A stretch of 64,000 bases of DNA, taken from NCBI GenBank assembly GCA_017617125.1, contig JAFZWY010000008.1, positions 142,386-206,385 on the forward strand, read 5' to 3'. Positions 17,850 to 26,177 of the stretch are shown here, piece after piece. Numbering within the stretch: the first letter of the stretch is position 1; each line of letters begins with the position of its first letter. A program made the position numbers and the translations under genes. The notes under the pieces are model-generated. The model was not told the origin of the DNA and did not search any database. It saw only the letters and a program-made list of their open reading frames with translations. This DNA is from Bacteroidales bacterium (lineage in GTDB: Bacteria > Bacteroidota > Bacteroidia > Bacteroidales > ML635J-15).

Positions 17850-18263
17850 ATAATTATTTGTCACATCGCAGATTAGTTTTCTTATTGTTTTTCAACATAG
17901 ATGGAGTGGGTGAGAAATGTTTTATTCCAACAATTTCAAAAGCCAGATTCGTAGAAGTTGCATATCAATAAAAACGTTATGCAACCGAAGCTGGGGCAGA
18001 AGAGTGCCTGATATTGCTAATTGTTTGAATTATAGTAAATTGGGTTTGTTAAGCTTCTTTCAAAAACGGAATAAGTGGTAATTTTTGCCCTTAAAAAAAT
18101 GGAATAAGTGGTTTTTTGTTTTGCAAAATGTCACTAAATAATAATGTAATTGGCGACGTCATCGAGATGTATAGATTGGGGGCGTATGTTATTGCAGCAA
18201 AAAAGATATATAATTGTTTAAAAGTAAAAGAAGCGAAAAGTTGTACTCGTAATAGAAAGTGTG
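17850..18263. other. gene-free stretch between glyA and the DUF2075 operon
   Basis: This AT-rich interval between divergent genes holds one 33-bp-spaced repeat pair (18068-18112) and otherwise nothing I can name. A 51-codon frame at 18128-18283 overlaps the next promoter and is not convincing. Confidence 0.6.
18068..18112 (+). repeat. orphan pair of 12-bp direct repeats, 33-bp spacing
   Basis: GGAATAAGTGGT occurs at 18068 and again at 18101, each preceded by AAAA(C/T). The 33-bp start-to-start distance equals that of the CACATTTTATGAA repeats around the DUF4143 ATPase gene at 47-48.6 kb, although the sequence is different. No ATPase gene accompanies this pair. Confidence 0.75.
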
Positions 18264-18271
18264 TATTTTTG
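18264..18271 (+). promoter_or_regulatory. -7 box for the DUF2075-NUDIX operon
   Basis: TATTTTTG matches TAnnTTTG and ends 48 nt before the ATG at 18320. It is the only good box upstream of the three-gene operon. Confidence 0.55.
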
Positions 18272-18319
18272 TACCCTAAATAATTACTACTTAATCCGGG
18301 ATATATAAGTGCTAATTTT

Positions 18320-20395
18320 ATGAACGAACGCTTTTTCTATCGAAATTCCATACGAGATTTTCTTCTACAAAATGAACTTGAAATATTTGGTATCATAGCT
18401 GGAAATGATGAGTATGATACAGGGGATACGCAAAAGATTGCATGGAAAGAGGAAATAAAGCTTTTAAAGAAGGTGTTAGCATCATATAAAAGCGAAGATG
18501 GCTGGGTAATTTTTGAATATACAATACCACGTTTAGGAAAGAGAATAGATGTAGTGGTTTTGCTGCGAGAGCGAGTGTTCATTCTTGAATTTAAGGTTGG
18601 TGAAATGAATTTTAACCATCAAGATGTAGATCAAGTGATGGATTATGCTCTTGATTTGAAGAATTTTCATCAAGGTAGTGCTGATAGATTCATTGTCCCT
18701 ATTTTGGTTGCAACTGTCAGTAAGGATTCTTCTGCAGAACTTAAGTTGTCGCATTATAATGATGGCATATATGAACCATTAAGGACAAATTCTGAAGGAT
18801 TGTCAAGCGTCGTAAAAATGGTTCTAGAACAAGACATTCCGGAATATGCAGGCGATGTTCCGATGAGAGACTGGGTAAAGAGTCGATATGCTCCTACGCC
18901 AACTATCATAGAAGCTGCAAGTGCATTATATTCACAACATAGTGTCGATGAGATAACTCGTCATGAAGCAGAGGGAGAACAATTGGATAGGACAACAGAA
19001 TATGTTCTGAAAGTTATTCACGAAACGAAATTACGTGGAGGAAAAAGTATTTGCTTTGTGACGGGAGTTCCGGGGGCTGGAAAAACATTGGTAGGTTTAA
19101 ACGTAGCTATTAAACAATTGTCGCATGAAGAAGGGGAGAAGCCTGATTTGGCAGTATACTTGTCTGGGAACGGACCTTTGGTAAGTGTGTTGACAGAGGC
19201 TTTGGCTAGAGATCGTAAGCGACAGAAAAACGAACAAGGAGAAAAATATAACATAACTGATGCTCGTCGAGAAGTAGGTCAATTTATACAAATAATTCAC
19301 CGATATCGTGATAATATGCTTCAGAAATTGCGCACACCAATCGTTGGGAAAAAGATAGAAATTGATCCGCAAAAAGAACTTAAAGATAAAACGGCTGGAT
19401 ATGCAGAAGTGGAAAATATTGCCATTTTTGATGAGGCACAACGTTCATGGGATCAAGAGCATATTTCGAGTTGGCTAAAGCGTAAGAAGGGAATACAGGA
19501 TTTCCCAATGTCAGAAGGAGAATTCCTGATATGGTCTTTGGACCAAAGAAAGGATTGGGCAGTAATAGTTTGTCTTGTTGGAGGCGGACAGGAAATAAAT
19601 ACTGGAGAAGCTGGCATTGGCGAATGGATTAGATCAATGAATGAAACCTTCCCAGAATGGCGAGTATATATATCTAATCAACTAACGGCAAAAGAATATG
19701 CAGAAGGTAAGATTGAAGAGTTGCTCTCTAAAAATCCTAATGTATTATATTCAGAAGATTTGCATTTAGCCGTTTCTATGCGTTCTTTTAGAGCTGAGAG
19801 TTTGTCGAATATGATACACCATTTGTTGGATTGTGAGATTAACAAAGTTATAGAAAATTATGCAAAAATTAAAGATCGCTATCCCATTGTATTAACAAGG
19901 GATATTAATGTTGCAAAACAGTGGTTGAGGAACAAAGCAAGGGGTAGTGAACGATACGGAATGTTAGTTTCTTCAAAAGCATATAGATTGAAACCGTTAG
20001 CCATAGATGTAAGGTGTAAGCCAGATACTGTACATTGGTTTCTTGATGATATTGATGATGTGCGTTCATCATTATTTTTAGAAGATGCTGCAAGTGAATT
20101 TGATATTCAAGGATTGGAACTAGATTGGACATGTTTGGTCTGGGATGGCGATTTACGATATAATGATGGAAAATGGGAATTTTATGAGTTTAATGGTGGT
20201 AATCGATGGAATCGTATAAATAAAGAAGAACGAAAACTTTATCAGCTGAATGCATACAGAGTTCTTCTTACCCGTGCTCGTCAAGGAATGGTAATTTGTG
20301 TTCCTGAAGGAAATAATGATGACAATACAAGAAAATCTGAATTTTACGATGGAACGTATATGTATCTAAAGTCAATAGGTTTAGAAGAAATTTAA
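18320..20395 (+). CDS. DUF2075 helicase-like ATPase with N-terminal PD-(D/E)XK domain
   Basis: The 691-residue protein has two parts. The N-terminal part (about residues 40-110) contains RLGKRIDVVVLLRERVFILEFK, with D77, E90 and K92 fitting a PD-(D/E)XK nuclease site. The rest is a DUF2075/superfamily-1-like ATPase. It has Walker A GVPGAGKT near residue 250, Walker B IAIFDEAQRSW near 367, and a C-terminal YRVLLTRARQGMVI resembling SF1 motif VI. A nucleic-acid-processing role, possibly defence, is inferred. It starts an operon with an 85-residue protein (11-bp gap) and a NUDIX gene. Codons are AT-rich compared with the flanking glyA and pheT, suggesting transfer. Confidence 0.85.
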   Translation: MNERFFYRNSIRDFLLQNELEIFGIIAGNDEYDTGDTQKIAWKEEIKLLKKVLASYKSEDGWVIFEYTIPRLGKRIDVVVLLRERVFILEFKVGEMNFNHQDVDQVMDYALDLKNFHQGSADRFIVPILVATVSKDSSAELKLSHYNDGIYEPLRTNSEGLSSVVKMVLEQDIPEYAGDVPMRDWVKSRYAPTPTIIEAASALYSQHSVDEITRHEAEGEQLDRTTEYVLKVIHETKLRGGKSICFVTGVPGAGKTLVGLNVAIKQLSHEEGEKPDLAVYLSGNGPLVSVLTEALARDRKRQKNEQGEKYNITDARREVGQFIQIIHRYRDNMLQKLRTPIVGKKIEIDPQKELKDKTAGYAEVENIAIFDEAQRSWDQEHISSWLKRKKGIQDFPMSEGEFLIWSLDQRKDWAVIVCLVGGGQEINTGEAGIGEWIRSMNETFPEWRVYISNQLTAKEYAEGKIEELLSKNPNVLYSEDLHLAVSMRSFRAESLSNMIHHLLDCEINKVIENYAKIKDRYPIVLTRDINVAKQWLRNKARGSERYGMLVSSKAYRLKPLAIDVRCKPDTVHWFLDDIDDVRSSLFLEDAASEFDIQGLELDWTCLVWDGDLRYNDGKWEFYEFNGGNRWNRINKEERKLYQLNAYRVLLTRARQGMVICVPEGNNDDNTRKSEFYDGTYMYLKSIGLEEI

Positions 20396-20406
20396 CAATT
20401 TATATC

Positions 20407-20664
20407 ATGGATAATAAGTATTCTGATTTGTGGAGTTTTATCGCAACTAATCTTCCTAATTATAGTTCGCGCGATGACGTTTTAAGAAGTGATATTTTGT
20501 TTCGATTTCTTAACAATGAAGATGTTGATGAATCTGACAAACAATGGATAAAACAAGAATTTGGGAATGATATTAATTTAATTAAACAGGAATGCTTTCG
20601 GTTTGATCTAAAATTTCTTTCAGAATCATTAGAGTCGTACTATTCACGTCTAGCACAGATATAA
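20407..20664 (+). CDS. small acidic protein between DUF2075 and NUDIX genes
   Basis: The 85-residue soluble protein (MDNKYSDLWSFIATNLPNYS...) is acidic and probably helical, with no recognised domain. One base separates its stop from the NUDIX ATG, so it is co-translated and likely belongs to the same functional unit. Confidence 0.7.
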   Translation: MDNKYSDLWSFIATNLPNYSSRDDVLRSDILFRFLNNEDVDESDKQWIKQEFGNDINLIKQECFRFDLKFLSESLESYYSRLAQI

Positions 20665-20665
20665 A

Positions 20666-21061
20666 ATGGTAGTTGTAGCAGCCATTATTCATGATAATAA
20701 CAATCTAATTTTCGCAACTCAACGTGGTAACGGAGATTGGAAGGATTGGTGGGAATTCCCTGGCGGAAAAATTGAAGCAGGAGAAACTCCAGAAGTTGCT
20801 TTAAAACGAGAGATTTTGGAGGAATTGGATACAAAAATTGCCGTTGAAAGATTTATTGATACAGTAGAATGGGATTATCCTAAATTTCATTTGACAATGC
20901 ATTGTTATTGGTGTGAAGTTGTCGAGGGAGATTTATCATTATTGGAACATGAAGCTGCACGATGGCTTTCATTTGAACAACTATATAGCGTAAAATGGTT
21001 GCCTGCCGATGAGGTTGTTATAGATAAACTAAAAGCTCAACTATCAGCAATTTCCGAATAG
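20666..21061 (+). CDS. NUDIX hydrolase, MutT-like
   Basis: The 131-residue protein contains a NUDIX box G-KIEAG-E-TPEVALK-REILEEL-D. It matches Gx5Ex7REUxEE, but the last conserved glycine is aspartate. The preceding QRGNGDWKDWWEFPGG is typical of MutT/8-oxo-dGTP diphosphatase relatives. It could hydrolyse a damaged or signalling nucleotide. Being third gene of the DUF2075 operon rather than a stand-alone housekeeping gene suggests a dedicated role there. Confidence 0.85.
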   Translation: MVVVAAIIHDNNNLIFATQRGNGDWKDWWEFPGGKIEAGETPEVALKREILEELDTKIAVERFIDTVEWDYPKFHLTMHCYWCEVVEGDLSLLEHEAARWLSFEQLYSVKWLPADEVVIDKLKAQLSAISE

Positions 21062-21083
21062 TTCAATCATTTTTTTTCTCGTC

Positions 21084-21151
21084 CCAAATCACATTTTCCC
21101 CCAAAGCAATAGGTTTTCAAATTCGAATGCGGGGTGGAAAATAAATGGAGA
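21084..21151 (+). repeat. promoter-proximal repeat, copy A (upstream of the Fic gene)
   Basis: About 68 bp starting CCAAATCACATTTTCCCCC and ending GGGGTGGAAAATAAATGGAGA are repeated at 22328-22397 upstream of the RhuM gene. The ends are mutually inverted (ATTTTCC / GGAAAAT), giving a dyad suited to a dimeric regulator. The copy ends 20 bp before the -7 box. Confidence 0.88.
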
Positions 21152-21171
21152 GCTATTTATGAAATATTATG

Positions 21172-21179
21172 TATTTTTG
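21172..21179 (+). promoter_or_regulatory. -7 box for the Fic gene
   Basis: TATTTTTG lies 40 nt before the ATG at 21220 and 20 bp after repeat copy A. Confidence 0.6.
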
Positions 21180-21219
21180 TGCGATAAAAATGCCGATCCT
21201 GTAGCGATAAATAAATTGT

Positions 21220-22257
21220 ATGACTAATGAGAATAGAAACATATTGCTAAAATTGCTTGAGCAACATCAAGAGTCGGGCATGTCGGAGCAGATAGACTAC
21301 AACAAATTCTATTTGTATTCCATTATCACGCATTCTACGGCTATAGAAGGCTCAACAGTAACTGAAGTCGAAGCTATTTTGCTTTTCGACGAAGGCATTA
21401 CAAGTAGCAAGCGCACAGTGGTCGAGCAGATGATGAACCTTGATTTAAAGGCAGCATACGAATATGGGATGCAATGGATTGTGCGTCACGAACCAATTAC
21501 GGTCGAATGGCTTGTCCTGCTTGCATCAAAAGTTATGGCTCGCACCGGTAGTGAGTATCATTCTGCAAGTGGAGACTTTTCTGCTGCAAAAGGTGAGTTG
21601 CGCAAACTGAATGTTACTGCAGGATTTGGCGGCAAGTCGTATATGTCGTATCAGAAAGTGCCAGCTCGTCTTGAAGCTTTTTGCGAAGAATTGAACAGAC
21701 GGAGAAAGGCAATTGACGTGTCGGATGTGAGTGCTATATACGATCTTAGTTTCTGGGCTCATTACGAATTGGTGACCATTCATCCGTGGGCAGATGGAAA
21801 TGGCAGGATGAGTCGTCTGCTTATGAATCTGCTCCAGATTGAGTTTGGTGTTTTGCCTACCAAAGTGTTAAAAGAAGACAAGGAGGCATACATACAAGCA
21901 CTAGTGGATACTCGCGAAAACGACGACATAAATATTTTTCTCGATTGTATGGCTCGCCTTCACATTGCTCATCTTCAGAGCGATATAAAGCAATACGAGG
22001 TGGCTTTGCAAGATGAAGTGGACAGGAAAGGTGGACAGAAAAAGCAAAAGGTGGACAGAAAAAGTGGACAGAAAACACGTGATGCCATTATCGCTCTCAT
22101 TTCTAGCAATCCGCACATTACTACCGCCCAAATGTCTGAGTCGCTTGGAATCAACCGAAGTGCACTTTCAAAGCATATCAAGCGTATGCAGGAAGACGGT
22201 ATCATCCGTCGTGTAGGACCCGACAAAGGCGGTTTCTGGGAGGTGATTAGCGATTGA
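21220..22257 (+). CDS. Fic family AMP-transferase-like protein with C-terminal winged helix
   Basis: The 345-residue protein has the Fic core motif HPWADGNGRMSR near residues 187-198, matching HPFx(D/E)GNGRxxR. An N-terminal inhibitory helix motif STAIEG fits the (S/T)xxxE(G/N) rule of self-inhibited class II Fic proteins. It probably attaches AMP or another nucleotide to a target protein. A basic linker with VDRK/GGQK repeats leads to a winged-helix domain (TAQMSESLGINRSALSKHIK, RRVGPDKGGFWEV). That domain could bind DNA, perhaps the repeat at its own promoter. Confidence 0.92.
   Translation: MTNENRNILLKLLEQHQESGMSEQIDYNKFYLYSIITHSTAIEGSTVTEVEAILLFDEGITSSKRTVVEQMMNLDLKAAYEYGMQWIVRHEPITVEWLVLLASKVMARTGSEYHSASGDFSAAKGELRKLNVTAGFGGKSYMSYQKVPARLEAFCEELNRRRKAIDVSDVSAIYDLSFWAHYELVTIHPWADGNGRMSRLLMNLLQIEFGVLPTKVLKEDKEAYIQALVDTRENDDINIFLDCMARLHIAHLQSDIKQYEVALQDEVDRKGGQKKQKVDRKSGQKTRDAIIALISSNPHITTAQMSESLGINRSALSKHIKRMQEDGIIRRVGPDKGGFWEVISD
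22018..22075 (+). repeat. frame-shifting 12-bp DNA repeat inside the Fic gene
   Basis: GTGGACAG(A/G)AAA occurs at 22018, 22031, 22051 and 22064. The spacings are 13, 20 and 13 bp, none a multiple of three. The same DNA is therefore read as VDRK in copies 1 and 3 and inside GGQK/SGQK in copies 2 and 4. It encodes the linker before the winged helix. Confidence 0.9.
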
Positions 22258-22327
22258 TGTATCATTGATCCGCAAGCACAAAGCATTGCACCGCGAGTGT
22301 AATTTTTTGAATCCTTCAAATTTTCAT

Positions 22328-22397
22328 CCAAATCACATTCCCGCCTAAAGCAATAGTTTTTTGCAATTTCGATTGCGGGGTGGAAAATAAATGGAGA
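22328..22397 (+). repeat. promoter-proximal repeat, copy B (upstream of the RhuM gene)
   Basis: About 70 bp match copy A at 21084-21151, including CCAAATCACATT, AAAGCAATAG and GCGGGGTGGAAAATAAATGG. It ends 18 bp before the RhuM -7 box, nearly the same distance as copy A has to the Fic box. Confidence 0.88.
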
Positions 22398-22415
22398 AAA
22401 TCGGTGGAATTTTTG

Positions 22416-22423
22416 TATCTTTG
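22416..22423 (+). promoter_or_regulatory. -7 box for the RhuM gene
   Basis: TATCTTTG ends 18 nt before the ATG at 22442. Confidence 0.6.
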
Positions 22424-22441
22424 TGAGCAAAATAGGAAGTT

Positions 22442-23509
22442 ATGACACTGCACGAAATACAAACTCGCAAGGAAGACCTAGGAGAATCGCCAAAAGAGAA
22501 GTCTATGATGATACGAAATAGTACGGCAGAATTTCTGATATTCCAGGCACAAAATCAAGCAGATGGAGTGGAAGTGTTTTATCGTGATGAAACAGTTTGG
22601 TTGACACAAAAGTCCATGGCGTTGTTGTTTGATGTGGATAGGACTGTGATTACAAAGCATTTGAAAAATGTTTTTGATTCTGGAGAATTGCAACAAGAAT
22701 CAGTATGTGCAAATTTTGCACATACTGCTAATGACGGCAAGACATATTCAACTAATTTCTATAATCTTGATGCCGTCATTTCCGTTGGTTATCGTGTGAA
22801 TTCCACCCGCGCTACGCAATTCCGCCAGTGGGCAACGGCTGTGCTTCGGCAATTCGCAATCAGAGGCTATGTGTTGGACAAGAAAAGACTGGAAAACGGG
22901 GCGTTCTTGTCGGAAGACTACTTTGAACATCTGTTGGCTGAAATTCGGGAAATTCGCCTTAGCGAGCGACGGATGTACCAAAAGGTGACAGACCTTTATG
23001 CAACAGCTGTTGACTATAATAAGGAGGCTCCAACTACACGCCAATTCTTTGCAAAGGTCCAAAACAAATTGCATTATGCCATTCATGGACATACCGCTGC
23101 AGAACTGATTTTTGAACGAGCCAATTCAGAAAAGGAACACATGGGATTGACAACATGGGAAAATGCGCCAGATGGCAAAATTGTTAAGACCGATGTTTCT
23201 ATTGCAAAGAATTATTTGAAAGGACAAGAACTTGAAAGTCTAGGAAGAATCGTGAATGCTTTCCTGGATCTTGCAGAGGATCGTGCAAAGCGTCACATAC
23301 CAATGACAATGGAAGATTGGGCAAAATACATAGACCGTTTCTTGATGATGGATGACCGTAAATTGTTGCAAGGCAATGGAAAAATATCAGCCGAAGAAGC
23401 AAAAACGTTTGCTGAATCGGAATTCGAGAAATATCGCATTGTACAAGACCGCTTGTTTATGTCTGATTTTGATAAGGAAATAGAAGGTCTATTGGGAGAA
23501 AAGGAGTAA
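22442..23509 (+). CDS. RhuM family protein
   Basis: The 355-residue protein carries the RhuM family pattern: VEVFYRDETVWLTQKSMALLF, a putative helix-turn-helix (DVDRTVITKHLKNVF), FYNLDAVISVGYRVNSTRATQFRQWA and VLRQFAIRGYVLDKKRL. RhuM was named from Salmonella pathogenicity island 3. Similar genes are frequent in restriction-modification and other accessory loci; its biochemical activity is not established. The start could also be the ATG at 22505 or 22508, just before the conserved part. It follows Fic on the same strand but has its own promoter. Confidence 0.85.
   Translation: MTLHEIQTRKEDLGESPKEKSMMIRNSTAEFLIFQAQNQADGVEVFYRDETVWLTQKSMALLFDVDRTVITKHLKNVFDSGELQQESVCANFAHTANDGKTYSTNFYNLDAVISVGYRVNSTRATQFRQWATAVLRQFAIRGYVLDKKRLENGAFLSEDYFEHLLAEIREIRLSERRMYQKVTDLYATAVDYNKEAPTTRQFFAKVQNKLHYAIHGHTAAELIFERANSEKEHMGLTTWENAPDGKIVKTDVSIAKNYLKGQELESLGRIVNAFLDLAEDRAKRHIPMTMEDWAKYIDRFLMMDDRKLLQGNGKISAEEAKTFAESEFEKYRIVQDRLFMSDFDKEIEGLLGEKE
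22701..22727. repeat. perfect 27-bp palindrome inside the RhuM coding region
   Basis: CAGTATGTGCAAA is followed by one T and its exact reverse complement. It encodes the segment around SVCANFAHTA. Confidence 0.85.
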
Positions 23510-23566
23510 AATTGCCAATAAAAACAAAAATCCAAAATCGTAAATCTAAAATCGTAAATAATATTG

Positions 23567-23574
23567 TATCTTTG
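23567..23574 (+). promoter_or_regulatory. -7 box for pheT
   Basis: TATCTTTG ends 20 nt before the ATG at 23595. The upstream 50 bp contain degenerate AAATCGTAAAT copies. Confidence 0.65.
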
Positions 23575-23594
23575 CACACCAAAATTGATTTACG

Positions 23595-26027
23595 ATGAAG
23601 ATTTCATACAACTGGCTTAAGAATTATGTGGCGTTCGACGAATCGCCAGAGGAATTGGCAAAAATATTGACAAGTGTTGGACTCGAAGTTGATGGTACTG
23701 AAGAAGTTTCGTCAGTAATCGGCGGACTCAAGGGATTTGTAATCGGCGAGGTTTTGACCTGCGAGGCTCACCCGAATTCCGACCATCTGCACGTTACAAC
23801 TGTCAATGTCGGTGGCGAAGAACCGCTGCATATTGTCTGCGGTGCTCCAAATGTTGCTGCCGGACAGAAGGTCGTAGTGGCAACCATAGGCACTAAGATT
23901 TACGCCAAGGACGGTGTGTTCGAAATCAAGAAGTCGAAACTGCGCGGCGAACCGTCGGAAGGTATGATTTGCGCCGAGGACGAGATGAACATCGGCACTT
24001 CGCACGACGGAATTATGGTTCTGTCAGCCGACGCCAAGGTGGGTACGCCCGCTTCGGAGTATTTCAAGGTAGAAAACGACACCGCTATCGAAATCGACAT
24101 TACTCCAAACCGTATCGATGGTGCTTCGCACATTGGTGCCGCCCGCGATGTGGCTGCCGTAAAGGGTATAAAATACAATATCCCCAAGGCCGAAATCACC
24201 GAGAATCCAAAGAATGAAATCAAAATCGACATCAAGATAGAAAATACCGAGGCTTGCCGCCGCTATATGGGCATCTGCCTTACTGACGTGAAGGTGCAGG
24301 AATCGCCCGAATGGCTGAAGAACCGCCTGAAATCGGTCGGCTTGAACCCAATAAACAATATCGTGGATGTCAGCAATTTCGTATTGTACGAAACTGGAAA
24401 TCCGCTTCATACATTCGATGCTGACAAGATTGCCGGCAAGCAGATAATCGTGAAGAATGTCGCCGAGGGAACTCCATTTGTTACTCTCGATGGCGTTGAG
24501 CGCAAGCTTTCGGCCCACGACCTTATGATTTGCAATGCCGAGGAGCCAATGTGCATCGGCGGTGTGTTCGGCGGTCAGAAGTCGGGCATTTCGAACGAAA
24601 CAAAGAATGTTTTCATTGAGGCTGCATATTTCAGCCCTGTTTCTATCCGCAAGACTTCCAAGTTCCACGGCTTGAAGACCGACGCTTCGTTCCATTTCGA
24701 GCGCGGAGTTGACATCAACATGGTGCCTTACGCATTGCGCCGTGCCGCAAGCCTGATTGTGGAGATGGGCTGCGGTCGTATCGCTTCCGAAATTACCGAT
24801 GTGTATCCAAATCCAATCGAACCGGCAATAGTAGATTACAATATCGACCGTGGCAATGCGCTCATCGGCAAGGAAATTCCCGAAGCCCGCGTGCGCGAAA
24901 TCATCGGTTTGCTCGATATGAAGATTCTCGAGGACAAGGGTCGTGACCTGAAGCTCGAAATTCCAACCTACAGGGTCGATGTAACCGGCGAAGCCGACGT
25001 GGTTGAGGACATCATGAGAATCTACGGCTACAACAACATCGAGGTTCCAAACCATATTTCGTTCAGCATCAACTACCCCGAAAAGCCGGAACCGCAGAAG
25101 ATGATGAACCTTGTTTCGGACGTGCTCACAGGCATGGGCTACACCGAAATAATGTGCCTCTCGATGATTTCTGCAGATGACATTGCAGAGAACAGCGAAT
25201 ATGCAAACCGCATCGTGAAGATTTACAATCCGTTGAGCCGCGAACTGAACGTTATGCGTCCGTCGCTGCTTTATGGCGGACTCAACAGCATAAAGGCAAA
25301 CCTGAACTACAAGAACGGCGACCTAAAGTTCTTCGAATTCGGCCGTACCTATTATTATAATGCCGAGAAGCAGATTTCCGACATCACCGCATACAGCGAA
25401 ACACAGTACATCGGAATGTGGATTACAGGCAAGCGCAATCCGCTGAGCTGGAACCTGAAGGACAATCCTACCGACTACTTCATGCTGAAGTCGGGAGTGG
25501 CTGCAGTGCTCAAGAAAATTGGCATTGACATGTCGGCATTGAAGTTCGAGGTTTCGTCGGACGAAAAGTTCAGCACTTTCCAGTCGTTCAAGCTGAAGGA
25601 CAAGGAAGTTGCCCGCATCGCCGTTGTTTCGAAGGCCTTGCTCAAGAAGATGGACATCGACCAGGATGTTTTCTATGCCGAAATCAACTGGGATGTGCTT
25701 CTGAAGTTCGCCAAGACTCACAAGATAGAGTACCAGCCGATTTCGAAGTTCCCGCGCGTACGCCGCGACCTCGCTTTGCTCATCGACAAGTCGGTAACCT
25801 ACGCACAGCTCGAGGAAGTTGCTCGCAGAACCGAGCCTAAGCATATTGTCGAGGTTGGTCTGTTCGATGTTTACGAAGGCAAGAACCTGGAGCCGGGCAA
25901 GATTTCGTATGCTTTGAGTTTCGAACTCGAGGACACCGAAAAGACGATGACCGACAAGCAAATCGACAAGATCATGCAGAAGCTCATAATGTTCTATGAG
26001 AAGGAACTTGGCGCCAAGGTAAGGTAG
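23595..26027 (+). CDS. pheT: phenylalanyl-tRNA synthetase beta subunit
   Basis: The 810-residue protein is the beta chain of the alpha2-beta2 enzyme that charges tRNA-Phe. It shows MKISYNWLKNYV, the EMAPII-like tRNA-binding domain (about residues 40-150, CEAHPNSDHLHVTTV), the B3/4 editing domain (about 210-380, with CIGGVFGG and HFERGVD), B5 (about 400-480) and the C-terminal anticodon-binding domain ending TEKTMTDKQIDKIM. Length is normal. pheS is not in the window, so the subunits are encoded apart here. Confidence 0.96.
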   Translation: MKISYNWLKNYVAFDESPEELAKILTSVGLEVDGTEEVSSVIGGLKGFVIGEVLTCEAHPNSDHLHVTTVNVGGEEPLHIVCGAPNVAAGQKVVVATIGTKIYAKDGVFEIKKSKLRGEPSEGMICAEDEMNIGTSHDGIMVLSADAKVGTPASEYFKVENDTAIEIDITPNRIDGASHIGAARDVAAVKGIKYNIPKAEITENPKNEIKIDIKIENTEACRRYMGICLTDVKVQESPEWLKNRLKSVGLNPINNIVDVSNFVLYETGNPLHTFDADKIAGKQIIVKNVAEGTPFVTLDGVERKLSAHDLMICNAEEPMCIGGVFGGQKSGISNETKNVFIEAAYFSPVSIRKTSKFHGLKTDASFHFERGVDINMVPYALRRAASLIVEMGCGRIASEITDVYPNPIEPAIVDYNIDRGNALIGKEIPEARVREIIGLLDMKILEDKGRDLKLEIPTYRVDVTGEADVVEDIMRIYGYNNIEVPNHISFSINYPEKPEPQKMMNLVSDVLTGMGYTEIMCLSMISADDIAENSEYANRIVKIYNPLSRELNVMRPSLLYGGLNSIKANLNYKNGDLKFFEFGRTYYYNAEKQISDITAYSETQYIGMWITGKRNPLSWNLKDNPTDYFMLKSGVAAVLKKIGIDMSALKFEVSSDEKFSTFQSFKLKDKEVARIAVVSKALLKKMDIDQDVFYAEINWDVLLKFAKTHKIEYQPISKFPRVRRDLALLIDKSVTYAQLEEVARRTEPKHIVEVGLFDVYEGKNLEPGKISYALSFELEDTEKTMTDKQIDKIMQKLIMFYEKELGAKVR

Positions 26028-26177
26028 TTTCTGCACCTTGTGCGTAAAGCATTGCATTGAATATTTTTACTTTTTGTGTTGAAAATAGGGCTAATCATCT
26101 GATATATACAAGTGTATATCGGCGATTGCCTGTGAAAAAATATTGGTCAAAATTTTTTCTAGTTGACAAAAAAGATA

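Noticed and set aside
18128..18283. 51-codon open frame upstream of the DUF2075 gene
   Set aside because: Composition is unlike a protein family, it spans the -7 box of the next gene, and nothing supports translation.
24024..25055. 343-codon open frame antisense to pheT
   Set aside because: It lies fully inside a clear pheT coding region and shows no domain.
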